Shown here: positions 38,896-52,855 of the stretch, piece after piece | Layout of the letters: every line of letters begins with the position of its first letter | Numbering within the stretch: the stretch's first letter is position 1 | Assembly: GCA_944548615.1 (NCBI GenBank) | Contig: CALYMY010000076.1 | Location: 1 to 64,000 of the forward strand | DNA: 64,000 nucleotides | Direction: 5' to 3' | Origin: Micropterix aruncella | Lineage: Eukaryota; Arthropoda; Insecta; Lepidoptera; Micropterigidae | Program-made: the position numbers and the translations under genes | Notes under the pieces: model-generated | Databases searched by the model: none | The model's input: the letters and a program-made list of their open reading frames with translations, nothing else | Told to the model about the DNA's origin: nothing

Positions 38896-40765
38896 ATTTA
38901 TTTCGAAAAATGTGATTTTTTCATAACAATTTCTATGTTCAAAATGAAAGTTTATATAAAAAAATTCAAAATGTCAAAATTTCGAAAATGCCATTTCGTA
39001 GAGATTTCAAAGGCCTTCGTTCTGTCCGAACACCGTAACGCGTTAGGTTTACTCTATCTCGATTTATTTCGAAAAATGTGATTTTTTCATAATAATTTCC
39101 AAGTTCAAAATGAAAGTTTATATAAAAATTTTCAAAATATCAAAATTTCAAAAATGCCATTTGTAGAGCTTAAGCGGGGTGTCGATCTCGCCAAAGACCG
39201 CAACGCGGTAGGTTACTCTATCTCGATTTATTTCGAAAAATGTGATTTTTTCATAACAATTTCTATGTTCAAAATGAAAGTTTATATAAAATTTTTCAAA
39301 ATGTCAAAATTTCGAAAATGCCATTTTGTAGAGATTACCAAGGTCGTCGTTCTGTCCGAACGCCGTAACGCTATAGGTTTACTCTATCACGATCTTTTTC
39401 GAAAAATGTGATTTTTTCATAACAATTTCTATGTTTAAAATGAAATTTTATATAAAATTTTTCAAAATGTCAAAATTTCGAAAATGCCATTTTGTAGAGA
39501 TTACCAAGGCCGTCGTTCTGTCCGAACGCCGTAACGCTATAGGTTTACTCTATCACGATCTTTTTCGAAAAATGTGATTTTTTCATAATAATTTCTATGT
39601 TTAAAATGAAATTTTATATAAAATTTTTCAAAATGTCAAAATTTCAAAAATGCCATTTTGTAGAGCTTAAGCGGGGTGTCGATCTAGCCAAAGACCGCAA
39701 CGCGGTAGGTTTACTCTATCACGGTCTTTTTCGAAAAATGTCATTTATTCATAACAATTTCTATGTTCAAAATGAAAGTTTATATAAAAAATTTCAAAAT
39801 GTCAAAATTTCGAAAATGCCATTTCGTAGAGATTACCAAGGCCGTGGTTCTGTCCGAACGCCGTAACGCTATAGGTTTACTCTATCACGATCTTTTTCGA
39901 AAAATGTGATTTTTTCATTATAATTTCTATGTTTAAAATGAAATTTTATATAAAATTTTTCAAAATGTCAAAATTTCAAAAATGCCATTTTGTAGAGCTT
40001 AAGCGGGGTGTCGATCTCGCCAAAGACCGCAACGCGGTAGGTTTACTCTATCTCGATTTATTTCGAAAAATGTGATTTTTTCATAACAATTTCTATGTTC
40101 AAAATGAAAGTTTATATAAAAAATTTCAAAATGTCAAAATTTCGAAAATGCCATTTTGTAGAGATTACCAAGGCCGTCGTTCTGTCCGAACGCCGTAACC
40201 CTATAGGTTTACTCTATCACGATCTTTTTCGAAAAATGTGATTTTTTCATAACAATTTCTATGTTTAAAATGAAATTTTATATAAAATTTTTCAAAATGT
40301 CAAAATTTCGAAAATGCCATTTTGTAGAGATTACCAAGGCCGTCGTTCTGTCCGAACGCCGTAACCCTATAGGTTTACTCTATCACGATCTTTTTCGAAA
40401 AATATGATTTTTTCATAATAATTTCTATGTTTAAAATGAAATTTTATATAAAATTTTTCAAAAAGTCAAAATTTCAAAAATGCCATTTTGTAGAGCTTAA
40501 GCGGGGTGTCGATCTCGCCAAAGACCGCAACGCGGTAGGTTTACTCTATCTCGTTCTTTTGTGAAAAATGTGATTTTTTCATAACAATTTCTATGTTCAA
40601 AATGAAAGTTTATATAAAAAATTTCAAAATGTCAAAATTTCGAAAATGCCATTTCGTAGAGATTTCAAAGGCCTTCGTTATGCCCAAACACCGTAACGCG
40701 TTTTATTTACTCTATCACGGTCTTTTTCGAAAAATGACATTTATTCATAACAATTTCTATGTTCA
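38896..40765 (+). repeat. Unit 10 module A, standard array
   Basis: Standard order. It is 2 bp short because of single T losses near 39162 and 39213, the last events of the indel-rich patch. The remainder is clean. Confidence 0.92.
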
Positions 40766-42207
40766 GGAGTTCCCTCGTCGGGAGCCAACCCTGGGTGCAG
40801 CAGCCATGTCATGGTGGAACTTAGTAATTGCCATCATAATGGAATGCCTATACCAAATTTCACGTCTCTACGGTTGACCGTTGAGGAGTTCCCTCGTCGG
40901 GAGCCAACCCTGGGTGCAGCAGCCATGTCATGGTGGAACTTAGTAATTGCCATCATAATGGAATGCCTATACCAAATTTCACGTCTCTACGGTTGACCGT
41001 TGAGGAGTTCCCTCGTCGGGAGCCAACCCTGGGTGCAGCAGCGATGTCATGGTGGAACTTAGAAATTGCCGTCATAATGGAATGCCTATACCAAATTTCA
41101 CGTCTCTACGGTTGACCGTTGAGGAGTTCCCTCGTCGGGAGCCAACCCTGGGTGCAGCAGCCATGTCATGGTGGAACTTAGTAATTGCCATCATAATGGA
41201 ATGCCTATACCAAATTTCACGTCTCTACGGTTGACCGTTGAGGAGTTCCCTCGTCGGGAGCCAACCCTGGGTGCAGCAGCCATGTCATGGTGGAACTTAG
41301 TAATTGCCATCATAATGGAATGCCTATACCAAATTTCACGTCTCTACGGTTGACCGTTGAGGAGTTCCCTCGTCGGGAGCCAACCCTGGGTGCAGCAGCC
41401 ATGTCATGGTGGAACTTAGTAATTGCCATCATAATGGAATGCCTATACCAAATTTCACGTCTCTACGGTTGACCGTTGAGGAGTTCCCTCGTCGGGAGCC
41501 AACCCTGGGTGCAGCAGCCATGTCATGGTGGAACTTAGTAATTGCCATCATAATGGAATGCCTATACCAAATTTCACGTCTCTACGGTTGACCGTTGAGG
41601 AGTTCCCTCGTCGGGAGCCAACCCTGGGTGCAGCAGCGATGTCATGGTGGAACTTAGAAATTGCCGTCATAATGGAATGCCTATACCAAATTTCACGTCT
41701 CTACGGTTGACCGTTGAGGAGTTCCCTCGTCGGGAGCCAACCCTGGGTGCAGCAGCCATGTCATGGTGGAACTTAGTAATTGCCATCATAATGGAATGCC
41801 TATACCAAATTTCACGTCTCTACGGTTGACCGTTGAGGAGTTCCCTCGTCGGGAGCCAACCCTGGGTGCAGCAGCCATGTCATGGTGGAACTTAGTAATT
41901 GCCATCATAATGGAATGCCTATACCAAATTTCATGTCTCTACGGTTGACCGTTGAGGAGTTCCCTCGTCGGGAGCCAACCCTGGGTGCAGCAGCCATGTC
42001 ATGGTGGAACTTAGTAATTGCCATCATAATGGAATGCCTATACCAAATTTCACGTCTCTACGGTTGACCGTTGAGAAGTTCCCTCGTCGGGAGCCAACCC
42101 TGGGTGCAGCAGCCATGTCATGGTGGAACTTAGTAATTGCCATCATAATGGAATGCCTATACCAAATTTCACGTCTCTACGGTTGACCGTTGAGGAGTTC
42201 CCTCGTC
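40766..42207 (+). repeat. Unit 10 module B, twelve monomers plus stub
   Basis: Standard V and K positions, with one private C to T change at 41934. Confidence 0.95.
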
Positions 42208-42923
42208 CTTGTCACGTACCTCTTTCCGTAGGTTGTTTACTCCTTTTAATTCGTTTAACGCCTCGCGGGCAATATCTCTGGCTCTTTCCGGTATTTCTTC
42301 GAAATTCCGAAACGGCACTTCTATTTCTGTGGTCTCCATATTGTCTCTTCTCGTTGATCAAAGGCACTGAAAATGAAAATGAAAAAGCACAGATTAAATA
42401 GTATTGAAAAGTAATTAAAGAAGAAGAAGAAGACGAGATAAAAAGCAGAAGCAATGAAATGAAAAGCGTTCTAAAACCCTATCTTTTGACACCTCGCTTG
42501 TGTGTATATGATAAAATAAAGAATATAATATTTAATTTATTAAACGAAGCCGCGGGAAAAATACTAAAACTCCCTTGGCTCGGATCGCTACTATTGAAAA
42601 CAAACATCGTAAAATCGATAAATAAACTTTCGCAAGTATGACGAGGGCTGAAGTTACCATAGAAACAGAAATCGTTAAATCGATAAATATTCTATTGCGA
42701 GTCGGGCCACCGCCTGAGCTCGTTACTATGGAAACAAAACCGTTAAATCGATAAATCAATATACCTATACAGATATTAAATCGTCTATAATTCCGTTAAT
42801 ATTACTCAGATTTGAAAATTAAAAGAAGCGTTAGATGCGCAAAGCAAAACTCTATTAGATAATAATAAACAGGGAGGACTATTGATGCCTTTTAGCGCAA
42901 TAGCCCTCAAACGTCGGAAGCCA
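42208..42923 (-). repeat. Unit 10 module C
   Basis: Full-length copy. The exon-like block is 42220-42366 on the minus strand. Confidence 0.9.
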
Positions 42924-44795
42924 ATTTATTTCGAAAAATGTGATTTTTTCATAACAATTTCTATGTTCAAAATGAAAGTTTATATAAAAAAATTCAAAAT
43001 GTCAAAATTTCGAAAATGCCATTTCGTAGAGATTTCAAAGGCCTTCGTTCTGTCCGAACACCGTAACGCGTTAGGTTTACTCTATCTCGATTTATTTCGA
43101 AAAATGTGATTTTTTCATAATAATTTCCAAGTTCAAAATGAAAGTTTATATAAAAATTTTCAAAATATCAAAATTTCAAAAATGCCATTTTGTAGAGCTT
43201 AAGCGGGGTGTCGATCTCGCCAAAGACCGCAACGCGGTAGGTTTACTCTATCTCGATTTATTTCGAAAAATGTGATTTTTTCATAACAATTTCTATGTTC
43301 AAAATGAAAGTTTATATAAAATTTTTCAAAATGTCAAAATTTCGAAAATGCCATTTTGTAGAGATTACCAAGGTCGTCGTTCTGTCCGAACGCCGTAACG
43401 CTATAGGTTTACTCTATCACGATCTTTTTCGAAAAATGTGATTTTTTCATAACAATTTCTATGTTTAAAATGAAATTTTATATAAAATTTTTCAAAATGT
43501 CAAAATTTCGAAAATGCCATTTTGTAGAGATTACCAAGGCCGTCGTTCTGTCCGAACGCCGTAACGCTATAGGTTTACTCTATCACGATCTTTTTCGAAA
43601 AATGTGATTTTTTCATAATAATTTCTATGTTTAAAATGAAATTTTATATAAAATTTTTCAAAATGTCAAAATTTCAAAAATGCCATTTTGTAGAGCTTAA
43701 GCGGGGTGTCGATCTAGCCAAAGACCGCAACGCGGTAGGTTTACTCTATCACGGTCTTTTTCGAAAAATGTCATTTATTCATAACAATTTCTATGTTCAA
43801 AATGAAAGTTTATATAAAAAATTTCAAAATGTCAAAATTTCGAAAATGCCATTTCGTAGAGATTACCAAGGCCGTGGTTCTGTCCGAACGCCGTAACGCT
43901 ATAGGTTTACTCTATCACGATCTTTTTCGAAAAATGTGATTTTTTCATTATAATTTCTATGTTTAAAATGAAATTTTATATAAAATTTTTCAAAATGTCA
44001 AAATTTCAAAAATGCCATTTTGTAGAGCTTAAGCGGGGTGTCGATCTCGCCAAAGACCGCAACGCGGTAGGTTTACTCTATCTCGATTTATTTCGAAAAA
44101 TGTGATTTTTTCATAACAATTTCTATGTTCAAAATGAAAGTTTATATAAAAAATTTCAAAATGTCAAAATTTCGAAAATGCCATTTTGTAGAGATTACCA
44201 AGGCCGTCGTTCTGTCCGAACGCCGTAACCCTATAGGTTTACTCTATCACGATCTTTTTCGAAAAATGTGATTTTTTCATAACAATTTCTATGTTTAAAA
44301 TGAAATTTTATATAAAATTTTTCAAAATGTCAAAATTTCGAAAATGCCATTTTGTAGAGATTACCAAGGCCGTCGTTCTGTCCGAACGCCGTAACCCTAT
44401 AGGTTTACTCTATCACGATCTTTTTCGAAAAATATGATTTTTTCATAATAATTTCTATGTTTAAAATGAAATTTTATATAAAATTTTTCAAAAAGTCAAA
44501 ATTTCAAAAATGCCATTTTGTAGAGCTTAAGCGGGGTGTCGATCTCGCCAAAGACCGCAACGCGGTAGGTTTACTCTATCTCGTTCTTTTGTGAAAAATG
44601 TGATTTTTTCATAACAATTTCTATGTTCAAAATGAAAGTTTATATAAAAAATTTCAAAATGTCAAAATTTCGAAAATGCCATTTCGTAGAGATTTCAAAG
44701 GCCTTCGTTATGCCCAAACACCGTAACGCGTTTTATTTACTCTATCACGGTCTTTTTCGAAAAATGACATTTATTCATAACAATTTCTATGTTCA
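42924..44795 (+). repeat. Unit 11 module A, standard array
   Basis: Standard order and length; no private change noticed. Confidence 0.95.
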
Positions 44796-46237
44796 GGAGT
44801 TCCCTCGTCGGGAGCCAACCCTGGGTGCAGCAGCCATGTCATGGTGGAACTTAGTAATTGCCATCATAATGGAATGCCTATACCAAATTTCACGTCTCTA
44901 CGGTTGACCGTTGAGGAGTTCCCTCGTCGGGAGCCAACCCTGGGTGCAGCAGCCATGTCATGGTGGAACTTAGTAATTGCCATCATAATGGAATGCCTAT
45001 ACCAAATTTCACGTCTCTACGGTTGACCGTTGAGGAGTTCCCTCGTCGGGAGCCAACCCTGGGTGCAGCAGCGATGTCATGGTGGAACTTAGAAATTGCC
45101 GTCATAATGGAATGCCTATACCAAATTTCACGTCTCTACGGTTGACCGTTGAGGAGTTCCCTCGTCGGGAGCCAACCCTGGGTGCAGCAGCCATGTCATG
45201 GTGGAACTTAGTAATTGCCATCATAATGGAATGCCTATACCAAATTTCACGTCTCTACGGTTGACCGTTGAGGAGTTCCCTCGTCGGGAGCCAACCCTGG
45301 GTGCAGCAGCCATGTCATGGTGGAACTTAGTAATTGCCATCATAATGGAATGCCTATACCAAATTTCACGTCTCTACGGTTGACCGTTGAGGAGTTCCCT
45401 CGTCGGGAGCCAACCCTGGGTGCAGCAGCCATGTCATGGTGGAACTTAGTAATTGCCATCATAATGGAATGCCTATACCAAATTTCACGTCTCTACGGTT
45501 GACCGTTGAGGAGTTCCCTCGTCGGGAGCCAACCCTGGGTGCAGCAGCCATGTCATGGTGGAACTTAGTAATTGCCATCATAATGGAATGCCTATACCAA
45601 ATTTCACGTCTCTACGGTTGACCGTTGAGGAGTTCCCTCGTCGGGAGCCAACCCTGGGTGCAGCAGCGATGTCATGGTGGAACTTAGAAATTGCCGTCAT
45701 AATGGAATGCCTATACCAAATTTCACGTCTCTACGGTTGACCGTTGAGGAGTTCCCTCGTCGGGAGCCAACCCTGGGTGCAGCAGCCATGTCATGGTGGA
45801 ACTTAGTAATTGCCATCATAATGGAATGCCTATACCAAATTTCACGTCTCTACGGTTGACCGTTGAGGAGTTCCCTCGTCGGGAGCCAACCCTGGGTGCA
45901 GCAGCCATGTCATGGTGGAACTTAGTAATTGCCATCATAATGGAATGCCTATACCAAATTTCACGTCTCTACGGTTGACCGTTGAGGAGTTCCCTCGTCG
46001 GGAGCCAACCCTGGGTGCAGCAGCCATGTCATGGTGGAACTTAGTAATTGCCATCATAATGGAATGCCTATACCAAATTTCACGTCTCTACGGTTGACCG
46101 TTGAGAAGTTCCCTCGTCGGGAGCCAACCCTGGGTGCAGCAGCCATGTCATGGTGGAACTTAGTAATTGCCATCATAATGGAATGCCTATACCAAATTTC
46201 ACGTCTCTACGGTTGACCGTTGAGGAGTTCCCTCGTC
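44796..46237 (+). repeat. Unit 11 module B, twelve monomers plus stub
   Basis: Standard V and K positions; no private change noticed. Confidence 0.95.
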
Positions 46238-46953
46238 CTTGTCACGTACCTCTTTCCGTAGGTTGTTTACTCCTTTTAATTCGTTTAACGCCTCGCGGGC
46301 AATATCTCTGGCTCTTTCCGGTATTTCTTCGAAATTCCGAAACGGCACTTCTATTTCTGTGGTCTCCATATTGTCTCTTCTCGTTGATCAAAGGCACTGA
46401 AAATGAAAATGAAAAAGCACAGATTAAATAGTATTGAAAAGTAATTAAAGAAGAAGAAGAAGACGAGATAAAAAGCAGAAGCAATGAAATGAAAAGCGTT
46501 CTAAAACCCTATCTTTTGACACCTCGCTTGTGTGTATATGATAAAATAAAGAATATAATATTTAATTTATTAAACGAAGCCGCGGGAAAAATACTAAAAC
46601 TCCCTTGGCTCGGATCGCTACTATTGAAAACAAACATCGTAAAATCGATAAATAAACTTTCGCAAGTATGACGAGGGCTGAAGTTACCATAGAAACAGAA
46701 ATCGTTAAATCGATAAATATTCTATTGCGAGTCGGGCCACCGCCTGAGCTCGTTACTATGGAAACAAAACCGTTAAATCGATAAATCAATATACCTATAC
46801 AGATATTAAATCGTCTATAATTCCGTTAATATTACTCAGATTTGAAAATTAAAAGAAGCGTTAGATGCGCAAAGCAAAACTCTATTAGATAATAATAAAC
46901 AGGGAGGACTATTGATGCCTTTTAGCGCAATAGCCCTCAAACGTCGGAAGCCA
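46238..46953 (-). repeat. Unit 11 module C
   Basis: Full-length copy. The exon-like block is 46250-46396 on the minus strand. Confidence 0.9.
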
Positions 46954-48825
46954 ATTTATTTCGAAAAATGTGATTTTTTCATAACAATTTCTATGTTCAA
47001 AATGAAAGTTTATATAAAAAAATTCAAAATGTCAAAATTTCGAAAATGCCATTTCGTAGAGATTTCAAAGGCCTTCGTTCTGTCCGAACACCGTAACGCG
47101 TTAGGTTTACTCTATCTCGATTTATTTCGAAAAATGTGATTTTTTCATAATAATTTCCAAGTTCAAAATGAAAGTTTATATAAAAATTTTCAAAATATCA
47201 AAATTTCAAAAATGCCATTTTGTAGAGCTTAAGCGGGGTGTCGATCTCGCCAAAGACCGCAACGCGGTAGGTTTACTCTATCTCGATTTATTTAGAAAAA
47301 TGTGATTTTTTCATAACAATTTCTATGTTCAAAATGAAAGTTTATATAAAATTTTTCAAAATGTCAAAATTTCGAAAATGCCATTTTGTAGAGATTACCA
47401 AGGTCGTCGTTCTGTCCGAACGCCGTAACGCTATAGGTTTACTCTATCACGATCTTTTTCGAAAAATGTGATTTTTTCATAACAATTTCTATGTTTAAAA
47501 TGAAATTTTATATAAAATTTTTCAAAATGTCAAAATTTCGAAAATGCCATTTTGTAGAGATTACCAAGGCCGTCGTTCTGTCCGAACGCCGTAACGCTAT
47601 AGGTTTACTCTATCACGATCTTTTTCGAAAAATGTGATTTTTTCATAATAATTTCTATGTTTAAAATGAAATTTTATATAAAATTTTTCAAAATGTCAAA
47701 ATTTCAAAAATGCCATTTTGTAGAGCTTAAGCGGGGTGTCGATCTAGCCAAAGACCGCAACGCGGTAGGTTTACTCTATCACGGTCTTTTTCGAAAAATG
47801 TCATTTATTCATAACAATTTCTATGTTCAAAATGAAAGTTTATATAAAAAATTTCAAAATGTCAAAATTTCGAAAATGCCATTTCGTAGAGATTACCAAG
47901 GCCGTGGTTCTGTCCGAACGCCGTAACGCTATAGGTTTACTCTATCACGATCTTTTTCGAAAAATGTGATTTTTTCATTATAATTTCTATGTTTAAAATG
48001 AAATTTTATATAAAATTTTTCAAAATGTCAAAATTTCAAAAATGCCATTTTGTAGAGCTTAAGCGGGGTGTCGATCTCGCCAAAGACCGCAACGCGGTAG
48101 GTTTACTCTATCTCGATTTATTTCGAAAAATGTGATTTTTTCATAACAATTTCTATGTTCAAAATGAAAGTTTATATAAAAAATTTCAAAATGTCAAAAT
48201 TTCGAAAATGCCATTTTGTAGAGATTACCAAGGCCGTCGTTCTGTCCGAACGCCGTAACCCTATAGGTTTACTCTATCACGATCTTTTTCGAAAAATGTG
48301 ATTTTTTCATAACAATTTCTATGTTTAAAATGAAATTTTATATAAAATTTTTCAAAATGTCAAAATTTCGAAAATGCCATTTTGTAGAGATTACCAAGGC
48401 CGTCGTTCTGTCCGAACGCCGTAACCCTATAGGTTTACTCTATCACGATCTTTTTCGAAAAATATGATTTTTTCATAATAATTTCTATGTTTAAAATGAA
48501 ATTTTATATAAAATTTTTCAAAAAGTCAAAATTTCAAAAATGCCATTTTGTAGAGCTTAAGCGGGGTGTCGATCTCGCCAAAGACCGCAACGCGGTAGGT
48601 TTACTCTATCTCGTTCTTTTGTGAAAAATGTGATTTTTTCATAACAATTTCTATGTTCAAAATGAAAGTTTATATAAAAAATTTCAAAATGTCAAAATTT
48701 CGAAAATGCCATTTCGTAGAGATTTCAAAGGCCTTCGTTATGCCCAAACACCGTAACGCGTTTTATTTACTCTATCACGGTCTTTTTCGAAAAATGACAT
48801 TTATTCATAACAATTTCTATGTTCA
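46954..48825 (+). repeat. Unit 12 module A, standard array
   Basis: Standard order. A private C to A change at 47294 removes the TTCGAA core in M3. Confidence 0.94.
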
Positions 48826-50267
48826 GGAGTTCCCTCGTCGGGAGCCAACCCTGGGTGCAGCAGCCATGTCATGGTGGAACTTAGTAATTGCCATCATAAT
48901 GGAATGCCTATACCAAATTTCACGTCTCTACGGTTGACCGTTGAGGAGTTCCCTCGTCGGGAGCCAACCCTGGGTGCAGCAGCCATGTCATGGTGGAACT
49001 TAGTAATTGCCATCATAATGGAATGCCTATACCAAATTTCACGTCTCTACGGTTGACCGTTGAGGAGTTCCCTCGTCGGGAGCCAACCCTGGGTGCAGCA
49101 GCGATGTCATGGTGGAACTTAGAAATTGCCATCATAATGGAATGCCTATACCAAATTTCACGTCTCTACGGTTGACCGTTGAGGAGTTCCCTCGTCGGGA
49201 GCCAACCCTGGGTGCAGCAGCCATGTCATGGTGGAACTTAGTAATTGCCATCATAATGGAATGCCTATACCAAATTTCACGTCTCTACGGTTGACCGTTG
49301 AGGAGTTCCCTCGTCGGGAGCCAACCCTGGGTGCAGCAGCCATGTCATGGTGGAACTTAGTAATTGCCATCATAATGGAATGCCTATACCAAATTTCACG
49401 TCTCTACGGTTGACCGTTGAGGAGTTCCCTCGTCGGGAGCCAACCCTGGGTGCAGCAGCCATGTCATGGTGGAACTTAGTAATTGCCATCATAATGGAAT
49501 GCCTATACCAAATTTCACGTCTCTACGGTTGACCGTTGAGGAGTTCCCTCGTCGGGAGCCAACCCTGGGTGCAGCAGCCATGTCATGGTGGAACTTAGTA
49601 ATTGCCATCATAATGGAATGCCTATACCAAATTTCACGTCTCTACGGTTGACCGTTGAGGAGTTCCCTCGTCGGGAGCCAACCCTGGGTGCAGCAGCGAT
49701 GTCATGGTGGAACTTAGAAATTGCCGTCATAATGGAATGCCTATACCAAATTTCACGTCTCTACGGTTGACCGTTGAGGAGTTCCCTCGTCGGGAGCCAA
49801 CCCTGGGTGCAGCAGCCATGTCATGGTGGAACTTAGTAATTGCCATCATAATGGAATGCCTATACCAAATTTCACGTCTCTACGGTTGACCGTTGAGGAG
49901 TTCCCTCGTCGGGAGCCAACCCTGGGTGCAGCAGCCATGTCATGGTGGAACTTAGTAATTGCCATCATAATGGAATGCCTATACCAAATTTCACGTCTCT
50001 ACGGTTGACCGTTGAGGAGTTCCCTCGTCGGGAGCCAACCCTGGGTGCAGCAGCCATGTCATGGTGGAACTTAGTAATTGCCATCATAATGGAATGCCTA
50101 TACCAAATTTCACGTCTCTACGGTTGACCGTTGAGAAGTTCCCTCGTCGGGAGCCAACCCTGGGTGCAGCAGCCATGTCATGGTGGAACTTAGTAATTGC
50201 CATCATAATGGAATGCCTATACCAAATTTCACGTCTCTACGGTTGACCGTTGAGGAGTTCCCTCGTC
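48826..50267 (+). repeat. Unit 12 module B, copy 3 partly converted
   Basis: Copy 3 keeps two of the three V marks but has the standard base (A) at 49131, so it is a V/S intermediate. This is either one back-mutation or a short conversion tract. All other copies are standard. Confidence 0.94.
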
Positions 50268-50983
50268 CTTGTCACGTACCTCTTTCCGTAGGTTGTTTAC
50301 TCCTTTTAATTCGTTTAACGCCTCGCGGGCAATATCTCTGGCTCTTTCCGGTATTTCTTCGAAATTCCGAAACGGCACTTCTATTTCTGTGGTCTCCATA
50401 TTGTCTCTTCTCGTTGATCAAAGGCACTGAAAATGAAAATGAAAAAGCACAGATTAAATAGTATTGAAAAGTAATTAAAGAAGAAGAAGAAGACGAGATA
50501 AAAAGCAGAAGCAATGAAATGAAAAGCGTTCTAAAACCCTATCTTTTGACACCTCGCTTGTGTGTATATGATAAAATAAAGAATATAATATTTAATTTAT
50601 TAAACGAAGCCGCGGGAAAAATACTAAAACTCCCTTGGCTCGGATCGCTACTATTGAAAACAAACATCGTAAAATCGATAAATAAACTTTCGCAAGTATG
50701 ACGAGGGCTGAAGTTACCATAGAAACAGAAATCGTTAAATCGATAAATATTCTATTGCGAGTCGGGCCACCGCCTGAGCTCGTTACTATGGAAACAAAAC
50801 CGTTAAATCGATAAATCAATATACCTATACAGATATTAAATCGTCTATAATTCCGTTAATATTACTCAGATTTGAAAATTAAAAGAAGCGTTAGATGCGC
50901 AAAGCAAAACTCTATTAGATAATAATAAACAGGGAGGACTATTGATGCCTTTTAGCGCAATAGCCCTCAAACGTCGGAAGCCA
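50268..50983 (-). repeat. Unit 12 module C
   Basis: Full-length copy. The exon-like block is 50280-50426 on the minus strand. Confidence 0.9.
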
Positions 50984-52855
50984 ATTTATTTCGAAAAATG
51001 TGATTTTTTCATAACAATTTCTATGTTCAAAATGAAAGTTTATATAAAAAAATTCAAAATGTCAAAATTTCGAAAATGCCATTTCGTAGAGATTTCAAAG
51101 GCCTTCGTTCTGTCCGAACACCGTAACGCGTTAGGTTTACTCTATCTCGATTTATTTCGAAAAATGTGATTTTTTCATAATAATTTCCAAGTTCAAAATG
51201 AAAGTTTATATAAAAATTTTCAAAATATCAAAATTTCAAAAATGCCATTTTGTAGAGCTTAAGCGGGGTGTCGATCTCGCCAAAGACCGCAACGCGGTAG
51301 GTTTACTCTATCTCGATTTATTTCGAAAAATGTGATTTTTTCATAACAATTTCTATGTTCAAAATGAAAGTTTATATAAAATTTTTCAAAATGTCAAAAT
51401 TTCGAAAATGCCATTTTGTAGAGATTACCAAGGTCGTCGTTCTGTCCGAACGCCGTAACGCTATAGGTTTACTCTATCACGATCTTTTTCGAAAAATGTG
51501 ATTTTTTCATAACAATTTCTATGTTTAAAATGAAATTTTATATAAAATTTTTCAAAATGTCAAAATTTCGAAAATGCCATTTTGTAGAGATTACCAAGGC
51601 CGTCGTTCTGTCCGAACGCCGTAACGCTATAGGTTTACTCTATCACGATCTTTTTCGAAAAATGTGATTTTTTCATAATAATTTCTATGTTTAAAATGAA
51701 ATTTTATATAAAATTTTTCAAAATGTCAAAATTTCAAAAATGCCATTTTGTAGAGCTTAAGCGGGGTGTCGATCTAGCCAAAGACCGCAACGCGGTAGGT
51801 TTACTCTATCACGGTCTTTTTCGAAAAATGTCATTTATTCATAACAATTTCTATGTTCAAAATGAAAGTTTATATAAAAAATTTCAAAATGTCAAAATTT
51901 CGAAAATGCCATTTCGTAGAGATTACCAAGGCCGTGGTTCTGTCCGAACGCCGTAACGCTATAGGTTTACTCTATCACGATCTTTTTCGAAAAATGTGAT
52001 TTTTTCATTATAATTTCTATGTTTAAAATGAAATTTTATATAAAATTTTTCAAAATGTCAAAATTTCAAAAATGCCATTTTGTAGAGCTTAAGCGGGGTG
52101 TCGATCTCGCCAAAGACCGCAACGCGGTAGGTTTACTCTATCTCGATTTATTTCGAAAAATGTGATTTTTTCATAACAATTTCTATGTTCAAAATGAAAG
52201 TTTATATAAAAAATTTCAAAATGTCAAAATTTCGAAAATGCCATTTTGTAGAGATTACCAAGGCCGTCGTTCTGTCCGAACGCCGTAACCCTATAGGTTT
52301 ACTCTATCACGATCTTTTTCGAAAAATGTGATTTTTTCATAACAATTTCTATGTTTAAAATGAAATTTTATATAAAATTTTTCAAAATGTCAAAATTTCG
52401 AAAATGCCATTTTGTAGAGATTACCAAGGCCGTCGTTCTGTCCGAACGCCGTAACCCTATAGGTTTACTCTATCACGATCTTTTTCGAAAAATATGATTT
52501 TATCATAATAATTTCTATGTTTAAAATGAAATTTTATATAAAATTTTTCAAAAAGTCAAAATTTCAAAAATGCCATTTTGTAGAGCTTAAGCGGGGTGTC
52601 GATCTCGCCAAAGACCGCAACGCGGTAGGTTTACTCTATCTCGTTCTTTTGTGAAAAATGTGATTTTTTCATAACAATTTCTATGTTCAAAATGAAAGTT
52701 TATATAAAAAATTTCAAAATGTCAAAATTTCGAAAATGCCATTTCGTAGAGATTTCAAAGGCCTTCGTTATGCCCAAACACCGTAACGCGTTTTATTTAC
52801 TCTATCACGGTCTTTTTCGAAAAATGACATTTATTCATAACAATTTCTATGTTCA
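50984..52855 (+). repeat. Unit 13 module A, standard array
   Basis: Standard order. T to A at 52502 in M10 is shared only with the neighbouring unit 14. Confidence 0.94.

Larger units (their letters stand above)
35188..39214. other. Indel-rich patch, probable unpolished assembly sequence
   Basis: About 29 single-base indels and a few substitutions lie here, against roughly one indel per several kb elsewhere. Most are homopolymer length changes (T or A runs, CC to C). The first and last events sit at the same point of the HOR (TAGGTTTAC to TAGGTTAC near 35190 and 39213), so the patch spans almost exactly one period. Monomer order and types are unaffected. Confidence 0.75.
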
